From NCBI RefSeq assembly GCF_905404315.1, contig NC_066265.1, forward strand, positions 12,757,501 through 12,821,500: a DNA stretch of 64,000 nt, given 5' to 3'. Origin of the DNA: Leptidea sinapis. Lineage: Eukaryota > Arthropoda > Insecta > Lepidoptera > Pieridae. The first letter of the stretch is position 1, and each line of letters opens with the position of its first letter. Positions 52,601 to 63,434 of the stretch are shown here, in pieces. Position numbers and translations under genes: made by a program. The notes under the pieces are model-generated. The model saw only the letters and a program-made list of their open reading frames with translations. It did no database searches and was not told where the DNA came from.

Positions 52601-55600
52601 GTTTAGGGCAGCCATTAATGAATTGGACCGGACGGAGTTAGTCTTCATAGAAAACGGCTCTTTGAATGCACACCGGTACATATCAGAAGTCCTAATTCCT
52701 TATGTAAAACCCGCCTTCATGATTCTTGGAGAAAATTTGATTTTTATGGACGATAACGCTCGCGCTCACCATTTGGGCGATGCGAAAGCGTATATTCAAG
52801 AGGTAGAGATTCGTCGTTTAGGTTGGCCAGCTTGAAGTCCCGACATCAATCCCATAGAAGACATTTGGGATGTTCTAAAACAAAGAGTAAGATTGGTGCA
52901 GCCCTCTCCGCAACACATCAGGGAGCTAAGCAATGTAATTGCTGCGCAGTGAGTCAGTGTTCCACCAGAAACAATTTAGAGCAGCGTCGATAGCATACCG
53001 GATGAATACAAGCTGTAATTTTAGTAAGAGGGGCCCACATTCTATATTACACTTTTACTTTTTATTTTATGAACTGATACACAACTAGCTGTTTAGACTC
53101 TGGGATAATTTTTCATCAATTCCGTCAAAATGTAATGACGAAATAGACAGAAACTACTTTCTGCTTATTTATTTAAAGTATTATGATCATACCACTTAGA
53201 ATTATGAAATAATCTGAAGATGCCAGAAAAGAGTTGTATAATGTCTTATAAGTCATAAAGATGATTATATAGATGTCAAGACTATCTCCTTTAGATTGAT
53301 AATTTTGACAGCTCAGTGAAATTATGAGGAAGTGTGCAATTATATTATAGAATCTGTTAAAGAATCTATTCAATTATTATTCTCATAGAACTTGCACTCT
53401 ATGGTATTTGATGTATGGATTTCGAAATTGGAACAATTTCTTATCTATATGTGCATATTTTTATTCAGTCAGTCAGAATATTTAGGGCTCTAAAGGTGGA
53501 ATAAAACAAAGAATAAATGCGACAAAATGTTTCTGTTATTCATATTAGGTTATTCTAGGATCGTTAGCAATTAAGGTGCTTTATATTTACCTGTTGATGT
53601 TAATGATGTGTCCATCAAATGAATGTTTCCTCATGGACTTCAAAGCGTAACGATTGCATAATATAAGCGCACTCAAATTGATATCTATCGTAGACAATAT
53701 TTGTTCGTCGCTTAACTCACAGTTGTGCATTTCTGAAAAGTTATTCAAATATTGTTACGAAGGTCACGTTGAAAATACGATAGCAGCTACCAGCGTAATG
53801 AAATCTCGACCTTATGTCTCAAATCGTAAGGCCGAATATGAAAACTTGATGTTACATTAACAGCTTGTTTACTTCTTTTGTTTATATTATTACTACACTA
53901 TTATCATTCTTGAATCGAGAATAATCATTACTGATTTGTATGGAACTGGTTACTGACAACCAACACCATAACCTCAATTTAGATGAGATTCATTTAATCA
54001 ATTTACTCTAGATACAGAGGACAACGGCCAGCGAATGTCACCAATATGCCTTCCATCATTTTCAATCTCTCTCACTTTATTTATTTTCTTCGTTAGCTCT
54101 CCTTCGCCATTGATCGTATTCTATGGACCTGGTTTTAAGAGGAAGCATTAGTCATTTTCCATACAAATATGGGTAAAAATCTTATGGGTTCGCGTCACCG
54201 AAATGCTTATAGCGTATATCTGTAGCTATTCAGCTGACGTAATGTGCTACATTCGTGCTGTGTATATCTTATAAGTAAAATTTAATAGACTAATTTAAAA
54301 GTTGAATACCACAATACCACATTGGTATACCTACTGTGCAATATTCAAATATATTTAGAAAAAATGATGATGATAATTCAAGTATTAATATTAAATGTTC
54401 TAAGTTTTCACTTCTCTAGGTACCTAGTTTCTACAATTGACATTTTTTTTCTTATGAAAATACAGTAATTATATCTCTCCAGCCTAGCGAGTCGTTCCGA
54501 GGTTTGAGTCTTCTTCTGAGACGCGCCTGTGAGCTACAAAATTGGATCCAAGGCCAAATTTTTCGAGCTAACAGCAAAGAAGAGTCGGTATATGGGCCGT
54601 TTCAGGGCCTGAATACAGAATACGTAAATGTATTTTCCACCTCTAAAAAAAACCAGTAATTATACCTGTGATAGACCCCTTATATATGACGCCAGCATTA
54701 TTGACGAGAACATGGACACAACCGTGCTCTCGTTCGATCAGCTCGAAAACTGCTGCGATCTCCTGGGCCTTGGCCACGTCGCATTTGACGGAATGAATAC
54801 TCCCGCTCCCCGTCACGCTTGCTTTCAAATCCTGGAAAAATTGTTTTTTATTATTTAATTTATATAGATGGTTTGGACATGGAGCCAATGAGTGAAGAAA
54901 GAATGACTTATCGAATATATAAGGCATGTGTGTGGACAAGTCGGTCGCGGGGGACCTCGTAGAACATTCGTCGACCAAATTGGGGACGTTCTGGAGAAAG
55001 GAAAGGTCCGAAGCACCCGCAGCCGGCGAGCATGTATGAAAAAAATAATGAATGTAGAGGAAGCGCGTGAGGTTTGTAAGGATAGAAGTAAGTTGCATTC
55101 TATTGTCTCTGCTTATCCCGACGGGAACAAGGCGTGAGTATATTTGTGTGTGTGTGTGTGTTATTTATTTATTAAGAAACAAACAGTCACATAGGTACAT
55201 ATTTAGGTAACCAAAGAGATGTTTATATTAAATTAGAACTACAGTTTCCTTAAAATTAATATTTTATGACAATTAAGACTAAAGAGAAAAAAAAATTATA
55301 CAAAATAAAAGAAAAAAAAATAAAAAAGTTAATAATAAACTAAGATAACTTTACTAAATATAATAAACGTTTGTGTTATGTACTTATAATCGTTCAAATC
55401 TTACTTTTTCTTAACACAGTTATAATATTATTTTAAAACTGGATAAGGTTTCTTAAAAATATCTAAGTGCAAGTTTCCATTAATACGTCGACATGTCCGT
55501 CTTATATAACTATTTCCAGCATAGCATATCCTACTTTCTTAACTACGAACAAGGGTTTACTTCGACAAGTAGGTACGTATATTCCTTTTGAGAACTTGAA

Positions 55601-58452
55601 AACAAACATTTAATAATTAACACACATAATTAACACTTGAATTGTCAATGAAATAAAAGCGATAAAAATCGATCCAATTAAAGTTTAACACACCTTTCCA
55701 CTATATTATTGAAAGAAACAACTGAATTACAAACATTTAATAATTAACACACATAATTAACACTTGAATTGTCAATGAAATAAAAGCGATAAAAATCGAT
55801 CCAATTAAAGTTTAACACACCTTTCCACTATATTATTGAAAGAAACAACTGAATTACAAACATTTAATAATTAACACACATAATTAACACTTGAATTGTC
55901 AATGAAATAAAAGCGATAAAAATCGATCCAATTAAAGTTTAACACACCTTTCCACTATATTATTGAAAGAAACAACTGAATTACAAACATTTAATAATTA
56001 ACACACATAATTAACACTTGAATTGTCAATGAAATAAAAGCGATAAAAATCGATCCAATTAAAGTTTAACACACCTTTCCACTATATTATTGAAAGAAAC
56101 AACTGAATTACAAACATTTAATAATTAACACACATAATTAACACTTGAATTGTCAATGAAATAAAAGCGATAAAAATCGATCCAATTAAAGTTTAACACA
56201 CCTTTCCACTATATTATTGAAAGAAACAACTGAATTACAAACATTTAATAATTAACACACATAATTAACACTTGAATTGTCAATGAAATAAAAGCGATAA
56301 AAATCGATCCAATTAAAGTTTAACACACCTTTCCACTATATTATTGAAAGAAACAACTGAATTACAAACATTTAATAATTAACACACATAATTAACACTT
56401 GAATTGTCAATGAAATAAAAGCGATAAAAATCGATCCAATTAAAGTTTAACACACCTTTCCACTATATTATTGAAAGAAACAACTGAATTACAAACATTT
56501 AATAATTAACACACATAATTAACACTTGAATTGTCAATGAAATAAAAGCGATAAAAATCGATCCAATTAAAGTTTAACACACCTTTCCACTATATTATTG
56601 AAAGAAACAACTGAATTACAAACATTTAATAATTAACACACATAATTAACACTTGAATTGTCAATGAAATAAAAGCGATAAAAATCGATCCAATTAAAGT
56701 TTAACACACCTTTCCACTATATTATTGAAAGAAACAACTGAATTATTAGTCAACGTTTATTTATTTCTATGTTATTATTAAACGCGAAGTAAAGTTGTTC
56801 CTAGTTTAAAACTTTTTGTTTTTAACTTACCTTTGTCACTACAGAATTACACGAGGGAGCAGTAATTTTAAACTTGGAGTAACTTAACAGTGCGTTTATT
56901 AATGAGACAGTTTAGGTTTACTTTTAAATTAACGTAACGCTACTAGTAGTGTTTGTTTGTAATGATAAAAGAATCTCTTCAATAAAAATCTTCTAATATC
57001 CAATAAACACGACATGTCCTGAATTCTAGACTTTCCGCCATATTGTTTTCCAATTTTGCATCAATTTTAATTGAACCCTCAGTACATTTAGTTGCGAATT
57101 TTTTTTGTACATCAATAGTCAACTACTTACTACCCGCTTATATTATCTCTGGACCGGACGTCGATGACGTCACATTGTCGCTATGTACGGTGTGCAAAAC
57201 AAGCTTCACTAGGATATTATTAAGATCATTTATACGTCTAGGCAGACTTTGACAGCTGTGGAAACGTCGAAAAAAAATACTAATAATAGATTTCAGTTAT
57301 ACTAAAATCTATTTTGAGCAATTCACGCCCACTGACAAACAACGTGTCATACAAATCGCGAGTATAAAACTAAGCTTATCACGCACACTAAACTTATATT
57401 CCTGACCAGTTTTTATCGGTTGTCTGACACCAAAAGACTATCTAGACATATAAATTATCTAAGATATTATTATAAGATAATACTGAAATGAACTACAATT
57501 TATTTTTTCAGTTTTATAGATTCATGTAAAGGTGGTGTGTTGTGATCAGATTATTATTGTTATAATGATGAAAAATCAATGAAAAAATCTGGGTCAAGTT
57601 GTTAAAATGTATTTATTTTTCACAGATATCACAGACCACACACAACACAGAACTACGGAAACTACAGAACTTTAGACAGCAAAAGTCAAAACGTAACAAT
57701 GAAAACTTAAAAAAAAAGTCGTCTTAGCACGAAAATATCACGACCTTTTTTTATGAAAGTAAAGGACGAGACAAGCAAGACGTTCAGCTGATGGTAATTG
57801 ATACGCCCTGCCCATTACAATGCAGTGCCGCTAAGGATTCTTTAATAGCCCCGAAAATTCTGAGCAGCACTACAATTACGCTCGTCACCTTGAGACATAA
57901 GATGTTAAGTCTAATTGGCCCAGTAATTTCACTAGCTACGGCGCCCTTCAGACTGAAACACAATTATGTTTATACATTACTGCTTCACGGCAGAAATACG
58001 CGCCGTTGTGGTACCCATTATCTATCCAGCATCCTGTGCAAGGGAGCCTCCCACTGGTGTGGTAGTAGACATGTAGGTACCTAACAGTAATGAAACTGCA
58101 AACCGTACTGACGCAACAGTACGAGCGCGAGGAGGTGAGAGAGGACGAGAGGGGGTTTCACGTTTCAGTGAGGTATAGAGATAATATGGCCGTGTAGTAA
58201 TGTCAAACAATCTGCGACTGCGGAAATCTTTTTTTCTCTTTAATAACAACCGGATGAAAGTTAGCGCTCATTTTTGAACAAAAATTTAAAAAGTAATATC
58301 AATTATTAGTTAATACTCACATCGACTAGGTCACTTCTTCTCGCCAGCCCCACCACTCGCATCCCGGCGTCAGCCAATCTGACAGCAACAGTAGCGCCGA
58401 TCCCACTACTGGCGCCAGTCACCACAGCTGTCTTCCCATTCCAACGCTCCAT
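49659..58452 (-). CDS. Short-chain dehydrogenase/reductase, farnesol dehydrogenase/DHRS11-like, complete
   Basis: Six exons in coding order: 58452-58321, 54831-54666, 53732-53591, 51686-51557, 50445-50314, 49703-49659. All junctions have GT-AG borders and matching phases, giving 248 aa, the usual length of classical SDRs. Seen motifs: cofactor-binding TGASSGIG at 12-19 (ARR near 38-39 fits NADP(H) preference), CDV at 61-63, NNAG at 88-91, structural Asn in TIDINLSAL, catalytic Ser147 split by an intron (AG|T), YTTSK with Tyr162 and Lys166, and SPG at 193-195. All catalytic residues seem present. Such insect enzymes oxidise farnesol or other alcohols, some in juvenile-hormone metabolism; the substrate here cannot be read from sequence. 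No signal peptide is present, so it is probably cytosolic. Introns hold a Tc1-like relic, SINEs and a tandem array. Confidence 0.92.
50010..50166 (-). mobile_element. tRNA-derived SINE fragment
   Basis: In reverse, TAGCTCAGATGGGACATTGG and CCCCGGTTCGAATCC give a tRNA-like head, with GACCGAGCCTTGCTCGGAT-type body sequence. Confidence 0.55.
50750..50945 (-). mobile_element. tRNA-derived SINE family C, copy 2
   Basis: In reverse, GGCTCAGTTGGTGAGAGCGC and GGGGTTCAAGTCC form the head. The TCTCACTTCTGGGATTAAGC region parallels the tail of 23623-23770. Confidence 0.55.
51082..51217 (+). mobile_element. MITE family P, copy 3
   Basis: CCCCCTTATTCATAATGGTC and GACTATTATGAATAAGGGGG inverted ends; it lies in SDR intron 4. 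Confidence 0.85.
51230..51445 (-). mobile_element. Eroded tRNA-derived SINE family B
   Basis: AACGATATATTTACACTATAT and the following body match family B; the tRNA head is largely lost. Confidence 0.4.
51735..51875 (+). mobile_element. LINE 3' tip
   Basis: GACGTTCAATGAGTGATTTTG and the ATATTTGAATTTGAATTT end match the tail at 8330-8395. Confidence 0.55.
52050..53015 (+). pseudogene. Degenerate Tc1-like transposase
   Basis: Frames at 52264-52536 and 52599-52835 plus flanks follow the Tc1 order: an N-terminal helix region, LRKQRVSRFSFARN, FTDEARISL (first Asp), FMDDNARAH (second Asp), then GWPA-stop-SPDINPIEDIW (Glu). At least two frameshifts and several stops make it inactive. It lies in SDR intron 3. 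Confidence 0.85.
53015..53590. other. Rest of SDR intron 3
   Basis: AT-rich; no feature recognised. Confidence 0.4.
53733..54462. other. SDR intron 2
   Basis: About 54190-54310 is the inverted partner of the dispersed repeat at 25145-25275. Nothing else is seen. Confidence 0.4.
54463..54664 (+). mobile_element. SINE-like retroposon with target duplication at the SDR exon 2 donor
   Basis: The body 54474-54653 has CTCCAGCCTAGCGAGTCG, GCGCCTGTGAGCTACA and TACGTAAATGTATTTTCCAC, with an A-run end. CAGTAATTATA occurs at both 54463-54473 and 54654-54664. The second copy forms intron bases +2 to +12 of the SDR donor read on the minus strand. Confidence 0.8.
54870..55165 (+). pseudogene. LINE-derived C-terminal fragment ending in a GT microsatellite
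   Basis: The frame 54928-55137 contains GPRRTFVDQIGDVLEKGKVR and AREVCKDRSKLHSIVSAYP, a recurring LINE polyprotein tail in lepidopteran genomes. A (GT)n run follows at about 55147. Confidence 0.6.
55166..55605. other. AT-rich part of SDR intron 1
   Basis: Long A/T runs around 55280-55320; no gene is seen. Confidence 0.4.
55606..56748. repeat. Tandem array of nine identical 127-bp units
   Basis: Units start at 55606, 55733, 55860, 55987, 56114, 56241, 56368, 56495 and 56622. Each starts ACATTTAATAATTAACACAC and includes AAAGCGATAAAAATCGATCC and CACCTTTCCACTATATTATT. I saw no difference between units except at the array edge. There are no spacers, so this is a satellite-like array. It lies in SDR intron 1. 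Confidence 0.95.
56749..57220. other. SDR intron 1, unassigned
   Basis: No gene or repeat recognised; contains GACGTCGATGACGTCAC near 57158. Confidence 0.35.
57222..57472 (-). mobile_element. MITE family A, copy 3
   Basis: Reverse orientation: TTTATACGTCTAGGCAGAC at left, ATAAATTATCTAAGA at right, with TTTTGAGCAATTCACGC inside. Confidence 0.65.
57490..58180 (-). mobile_element. Unclassified repeat (as 12110-12480) split by SINE family S
   Basis: The left part contains AATGATGAAAAATCAATG in reverse and GCACGAAAATATCACGACC. The right part contains GCAAACCGTACTGACGCAAC. In the 12.1-kb copy these are contiguous. Confidence 0.6.
57746..58060 (-). mobile_element. SINE-like family S, near full length
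   Basis: In reverse it runs from ACCAGTGGGAGGCTCCCTTG to ACTTTCATAAAAAAA, and is nested in the repeat above. Confidence 0.8.
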
Positions 58453-58611
58453 GTTTGAAGGAGCTCGTTTTAAATTTTAATTCTAAAATTGAAATAGATG
58501 TAATAAGGTGGTCGTGAGCTACCTAAGGGTTCTGTGGTTTTGTTCTCTCTTTTTTTTCTGCAAAAAAGCCCGGGTGTCGCAAGCGAGTCGAGAGAGCAAG
58601 TATTGTTCTTG
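58453..58611 (-). other. Upstream region of the SDR gene
   Basis: The start codon at 58452-58450 has upstream CTTCAAACATGG. I see no clear TATA box or initiator; transposon sequence begins at about 58612. Confidence 0.35.
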
Positions 58612-58995
58612 AAAAGATTTCTCGTGCACCAAGCAAGTGAAACACGTTCATGTAGCTTAATTTGATCAAGAGAGCAATTCACTGTTCAATATTTTTGTAA
58701 TCATCATCAACAAATATTTCAATAATATGTTTGAAAATATCGTAAATAAAAATTTCGTTAATATAAAAATTAAATAGTATCGGGCCTAAATGCAAGCCTC
58801 GGGGGACGCCAGAAAGTTTATGCTGAAATTCATTGGATCATTTCCACTGAATTTAGCGATAGATATGATAAATAAGATTTTTTACCACGATAGAATCTGT
58901 TCCAGAATGGTGTTTATATTGATAATCTTTTTAAAGATTCATCAGATCCACTTCATCAAATTAAAATAACAGTAATATATATGCATGTAAATTCG
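58612..58995 (-). pseudogene. LINE reverse-transcriptase fragment, copy 1
   Basis: In reverse, LSGVPRGLHLGPILFNFYIN is an RT motif (SGVPQGSxLGPxLF type), followed by an IFVDDDY remnant of the catalytic Asp pair. A second copy is at 60770-61136. Confidence 0.7.
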
Positions 58996-60769
58996 ACAGT
59001 CATCCCGCACGGAATTCTTCTTCTTCTTCATTCAATTTATTTATTTAGACCTGCCAACTTTATTTTGGAACTCCAAACACATTCCCGGAATGTAAGGAAG
59101 GAGAGGAGTTTGTTGAGGTTTCTGGAGGAATTGGGGTGGCAGGAATAATAAATATATTCCCACATACGCAAAATAGTTGCACAATCGTCGAGTTGACGAA
59201 TTTAACCCGTTTTGTACCATACCATAAGGTGCCATAAGCCTACCAACTAAATACATAATTTTACATGTGTAAATAATAACATTACAATTAAAAGTACTAC
59301 CATTAACTATTTATATATCTAACGTAAATGAACGCATAAGATTACTAAATAACGAATGCTTATTACAATTTAGGTAAACACAATCGATCGAACGACTAAT
59401 CTATTAGTTATTTCTTTAATGATAAAGAAACCTTTTTTATGAGAGCTAAAATTTGAAGATGTATCAATATTATGATCCAATTTAAATATTTTATTACAGA
59501 TTACACACGTGAGTTCAATGGGTTTAAGCCGTAGTTATTTTTATAAAATTAAATATTCTTTGAGGAATCAGTAAAATCAATTGAATCAATTTAAATGCTG
59601 GCACAAAAATTCTAATTCATTGCAGTAGATCTGGAAAATCTACATGGCTTTTTATGAGTTTGCATTGGGCTGCCTATCTAAGCATTTCCAAAGAATCAAT
59701 TTCTAGTTTGTTCAGCCTTTTTTGATAATCATAAAGGAAAAAAATATGAAGCATCGTACAAGTACAAATTTATATTAATTATAAACTTAAGTTTATGGAA
59801 TGTTTATACAAAAAATATTGAGGTGGTAAGATATGGGAGTCAAAAGAAATAAATTATTATAATTTATTAAAAAATAAGTCATCTTGCACTAACGGAACAT
59901 TCTGCGCAATTGATTATTGGCATCTAAATTTTTTTGACATTACAGTCATTTTTTATATGGATGTTCCGACACCATCAAACTATCAAATCAGTAATTCAGT
60001 AGTAATTCACAATAAGATTCAATACGATTATTATCGTTTTTGATACCTACTAAAATAATTCAACACCTGCTTGAATGAATTATGAATTCTCAATTATTAG
60101 CTGCTGGCCAACCATGCACATATATATTATCTTTTAGCAGACAGTAATTAGGCATAGACATAAGATACAAGCTATTGATTGAACAATAGATATTGATTAA
60201 TTATTTTAGGTTATATTTTACTTTTAGGTACATCTTTTTTTCCCACTTTTTAGACTTAATTACTTACGATTTACATTTTACTTAGTTTTGTTACGTTCTA
60301 CAATTATTAATAAGCTACTTCTTTCAGTGGGTCCCAAAATACATGTAAGTATTCTCGAAGTTTTCTAAACTGATTCTATTCGAGTAAAAAAAATTTGTGG
60401 CAAGATCACCAAATAACAGAATTATAATCAAGGATAGGTCTCACTGGAAAAAAATATACAATATTTTAGCGAGTGGGTGGATCTAAAGTCGAGTGTTTCG
60501 GAAAACAAAACCAAGCATCTTTAAATTCTTTGTGCATTACTACATTTATTATCAAAATTTTACGCTTAGACACGTGTTTTATTAAACAGTTTCTCGTGTT
60601 TTAAGTATAAGCAATGTCTAAAGATTGTTTAACGTTATACATCAAAAAGACAGATTTGTAATAGAACTTTTTTTAAACAATTATTCAACGCATTTTTAAC
60701 TTTATTGTAATAACACAATAGATATTTTCTGGAAATTCTTGAATGGTTGCATTTATTTTTGTTAATCTG
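58996..60769. other. AT-rich, no gene recognised
   Basis: A 71-codon minus frame at 59041-59256 has no recognisable family. The rest is low-complexity A/T sequence without exons. Confidence 0.4.
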
Positions 60770-61136
60770 CAAAGATTTCTCATGCACCAAAGTGAAACAC
60801 GTTTATCGTTTTGTAGCTTATTTTGATCAAGAGGGCAATTCACTGTTCATTTTTTTTTTAATCATCATCAATAATAATATGTTTGAAAATACCGTAAATA
60901 TAAAAATTAAATAGAAACGGACCTAACAGCGAGCCTTGGGGAACGCCAGAAAGTTAATGCTAAAAATTCATTGGAATGATCCACTCAGTTTAGCGATCGA
61001 TGTGATAAATAAGATTCTTACCATGATAGAAATTATAATCTGTTCCAGAATGGTGTTTATATTGATAATCTTTCTAAAAATTCACCACATCCACTTCATC
61101 AAATGAATATCACTGTAATATATGTCTATGCATGTA
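60770..61136 (-). pseudogene. LINE reverse-transcriptase fragment, copy 2
   Basis: It runs in parallel with 58612-58995 (AAAGATTTCTCATGCACC, GGGGAACGCCAGAAAGTTA, CCAGAATGGTGTTTATATTG) with scattered indels. Confidence 0.7.
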
Positions 61137-61552
61137 AAATTTGAGGAGTTTACAGAATTACTCACAGATCAATTAATTAATTTTTTTCATGGAACTAAAA
61201 ATATCAAACGAAAAAAATTTCAAATCTATCATCGAGATAATATGAGGTTACCTCATATTATCAAACATAAAAAAACAGAGATATTATTTTACTATTTTAA
61301 TAAATCTAATTACTTATAAATTTAAATTTTCCGTAGGACTTTGGGTTAAGATCAACTAACCATAAGTAATATAAAATATGAATGTATACTTACAGATGAA
61401 AATAGATTCCTTCCTTACAGTAGAATAGGTGAATCCTATTTCATTAGATTATCACGACAATGAAAACACGTCTATTTACCCGCTTGTGTATCTCAGAACT
61501 ATGGATATTTGCCAACTATGTGGAACCGGTTAGTAACGGTAGATAAACATAC

Positions 61553-61690
61553 TTTCACATTAGTGCAAAATATAATTTCTTGAGGTTTTACTTTCATTTT
61601 GGTGTCGACAACAACATGGTCGAATTCAGACGGTGACAACTCTAACGGGTCATCTGATAGTAAGTCATCGCCGTAGACCATGATTTTCAT
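61553..61690 (-). CDS. Possible first coding exon of an unassigned gene
   Basis: A 46-codon frame starts at 61690 (MKIMVYGDDLLSDDPLELSP) and ends at a consensus donor GTATGT, giving EFDHVVVDTKMKVKPQEIIF then CTNVK. Composition is coding-like and has no tie to any transposon family I know. Upstream, 12 nt before the ATG, an in-frame TAG lies at the edge of a family G retroposon. No continuing exon was found at lower coordinates, so it may be a single-exon relic. Confidence 0.4.
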
Positions 61691-61701
61691 TTTTATTTTA
61701 G

Positions 61702-62024
61702 ACTAGCTGACCCGACAGACGTTGTTCTGTATAAAAAATTAAGTTTATTTTTTACCTCCTGAGAGAGTTAGAAAGCTATAAATTCTAATTAGGTATTAAT
61801 TTTAAACTATTCTTTCAATTTGATTTTTGAACGACGGGGGACACATCAAAGGAAAAACAAAATTGTTGTTTTTATTAAATTCCGAGCATTTTTATATTTA
61901 TTCACATTTTGAACCTTCTCTGGACTTTCACAAATAATTCAAGACCAAAATTAGCCAAATCGGTCCAGCCGTTCTCGAGTTTTAGCGAGACTAACGAACA
62001 GCAATTCATTTTTATATATATAGA
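61702..62024 (+). mobile_element. Retroposon family G, copy 4
   Basis: GACTAGCTGACCCGACAGACG to CAAATCGGTCCAGCCGTTC and TTTTTATATATATAGAT. Confidence 0.7.
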
Positions 62025-62026
62025 TG

Positions 62027-62420
62027 AACAAGCGAGCGTACAGGTGACCTGATGTTAAGAGATCACCGCAGTCAACACTCTCCTGAAACACCAGAGGAAT
62101 CACAGGAGCATTGCCGGCCTTTTGAAAATGGGAACACCCATTTTTGGAGGCACCCATGTCGCATCGTTCTAAAACACACGCTAATTCCACAGTTTGTACG
62201 TGACTGCAAATTGCTTGAAAACTTTAGATGAACACCACACATCCAGATTGTGGAATGATATTATCTAAGTTTGCGCCGTGTCCAGCGAAGGTTACCCAAA
62301 TTCGGCGACAGGAATCAGCTTAAACAGTTTTTCGGAACACTCCCTGCGATAAATGTGGTAAGATACATAATGAAGCGACGTCTACGCAACGCCAAGTGAC
62401 CCAGCCTTTAGCAACTACTG
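62027..62420 (-). mobile_element. CR1-like LINE 3' fragment
   Basis: In reverse it yields the same tail as 43003-43480, including CTGGTGTTTCAGGAGAGTG and CATCAGGTCACCTGTACGC. Confidence 0.6.
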
Positions 62421-62554
62421 CATGATATTTTACCCAGAAAATAATTACAAATTGTATGAGTGAAACAAAATAAAATCTGACGAGATATATCTTCAGCCAA
62501 TTTAACTTTTAACATTTACTGGATTGTGTAACAACCTAGTACCTTTATACTTTA

Positions 62555-62640
62555 GAAAAAGTGACGGGTCGAGCAAGACGTCCACGTGATGCTAAATGGT
62601 GCACCCCGCCCATTATAATGTACTTAGTGTTCTTACAATA
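62555..62640 (-). mobile_element. SINE-like family S 3' fragment
   Basis: GTGACGGGTCGAGCAAGACG and CACCCCGCCCATTATAATG match the reversed 3' end of family S. Confidence 0.5.
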
Positions 62641-62694
62641 TTTCTCGATTGAACCCAATAATAATATTAATTAGGACATCATTCTCACCATTTG

Positions 62695-62962
62695 GATGTG
62701 TCGCTTTCTTCCACAGTGCGATTTTCAAGGAACTTTCTTCCACATACCACAAAGCACTGGAATGAGCTTCCTTGTTTACCGTGTTCCTTGTGCGGTGTCT
62801 ACAGGACGATACGACATAGGCACCTTTAAAAAAAGTGAGTACACCTTCCTTAAACACAACGCTTCTGTGCTTCCTCTGGTGTTGCAAGAGAATGCGGGCG
62901 ACGGTGATCACTTAACACCAGGTGAGCTGTACGCTCGTTTGTTCAGTTTTTTATAAAAAAGA
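62695..62962 (+). mobile_element. CR1-like LINE 3' tail
   Basis: AAGGAACTTTCTTCCACATAC, GGACGATACGACATAGGCAC and the TTTTTTATAAAAAAG end parallel 19010-19258. Confidence 0.65.
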
Positions 62963-62974
62963 AAACTGTGAGCT

Positions 62975-63090
62975 GCATCGCAATAGCGCTCGTCACTTCG
63001 AGAAATAAGATGTTTCCTAAGTCTCATAAACCCACCTCTTGGCGTCGCTGCGGTACCCATCCGGCATCCTGTGCAGAGAAGTGCTGGTGA
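62975..63090 (-). mobile_element. SINE-like family S fragment
   Basis: GCGCTCGTCACTTCGAGA and CCATCCGGCATCCTGTGCA are reversed family S pieces with the middle missing. Confidence 0.55.
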
Positions 63091-63111
63091 ATTAGGCAGG
63101 TACATACTTTT

Positions 63112-63434
63112 ACCAGCGGGAGGCTCCTTTGCACAGGAAACCGGCTAGATTATGGGTACCTATGAACGGCGCCTATTTCTGTCGTGAAGCATTAATGTGT
63201 AAAAATTACGGTAATTAATTAATTATTAATTTTCGGTCTGAAGTGCGCCGTACCTAATGTAATTACTAGGCCAATGAGACTTAACTTCTATGTCTCAAGA
63301 TGACGAGCGCAATTGTAGTGCCGCTCAGAGTTTTTGGGTTCTTCAAGAATCCTGAGCGGCACTGCATTGTAATGGGTAGGACGTATCAATTACCATCAGA
63401 TGAACGTCCTCCTCGTCTCGTCCCTTATTTTCAC
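63112..63434 (+). mobile_element. SINE-like family S, near full length
   Basis: ACCAGCGGGAGGCTCCTTTG to CGTCCCTTATTTTCA. A small TAATTAATTAATTATTAAT expansion interrupts the middle, and the A tail is absent. Confidence 0.8.

Noticed and set aside
52110..52835. Active Tc1 transposase
   Set aside because: Frameshifts and in-frame stops, one directly after GWPA, make it a relic.
53654..53860. 68-codon plus-strand ORF
   Set aside because: It is the antisense shadow of SDR exon 3, which fits family motifs and splice phases on the minus strand.
54928..55137. Extra SDR exon or separate small gene
   Set aside because: It is on the opposite strand and matches a recurring LINE tail followed by a microsatellite.
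55606..56748. CRISPR-like array
   Set aside because: Units are contiguous and identical with no variable spacers, in a eukaryotic intron; it is a satellite-type array.
59041..59256. 71-codon minus-strand ORF as a gene
   Set aside because: No recognised family, no splice partners, and only one short frame in an AT-rich repeat-bearing region.
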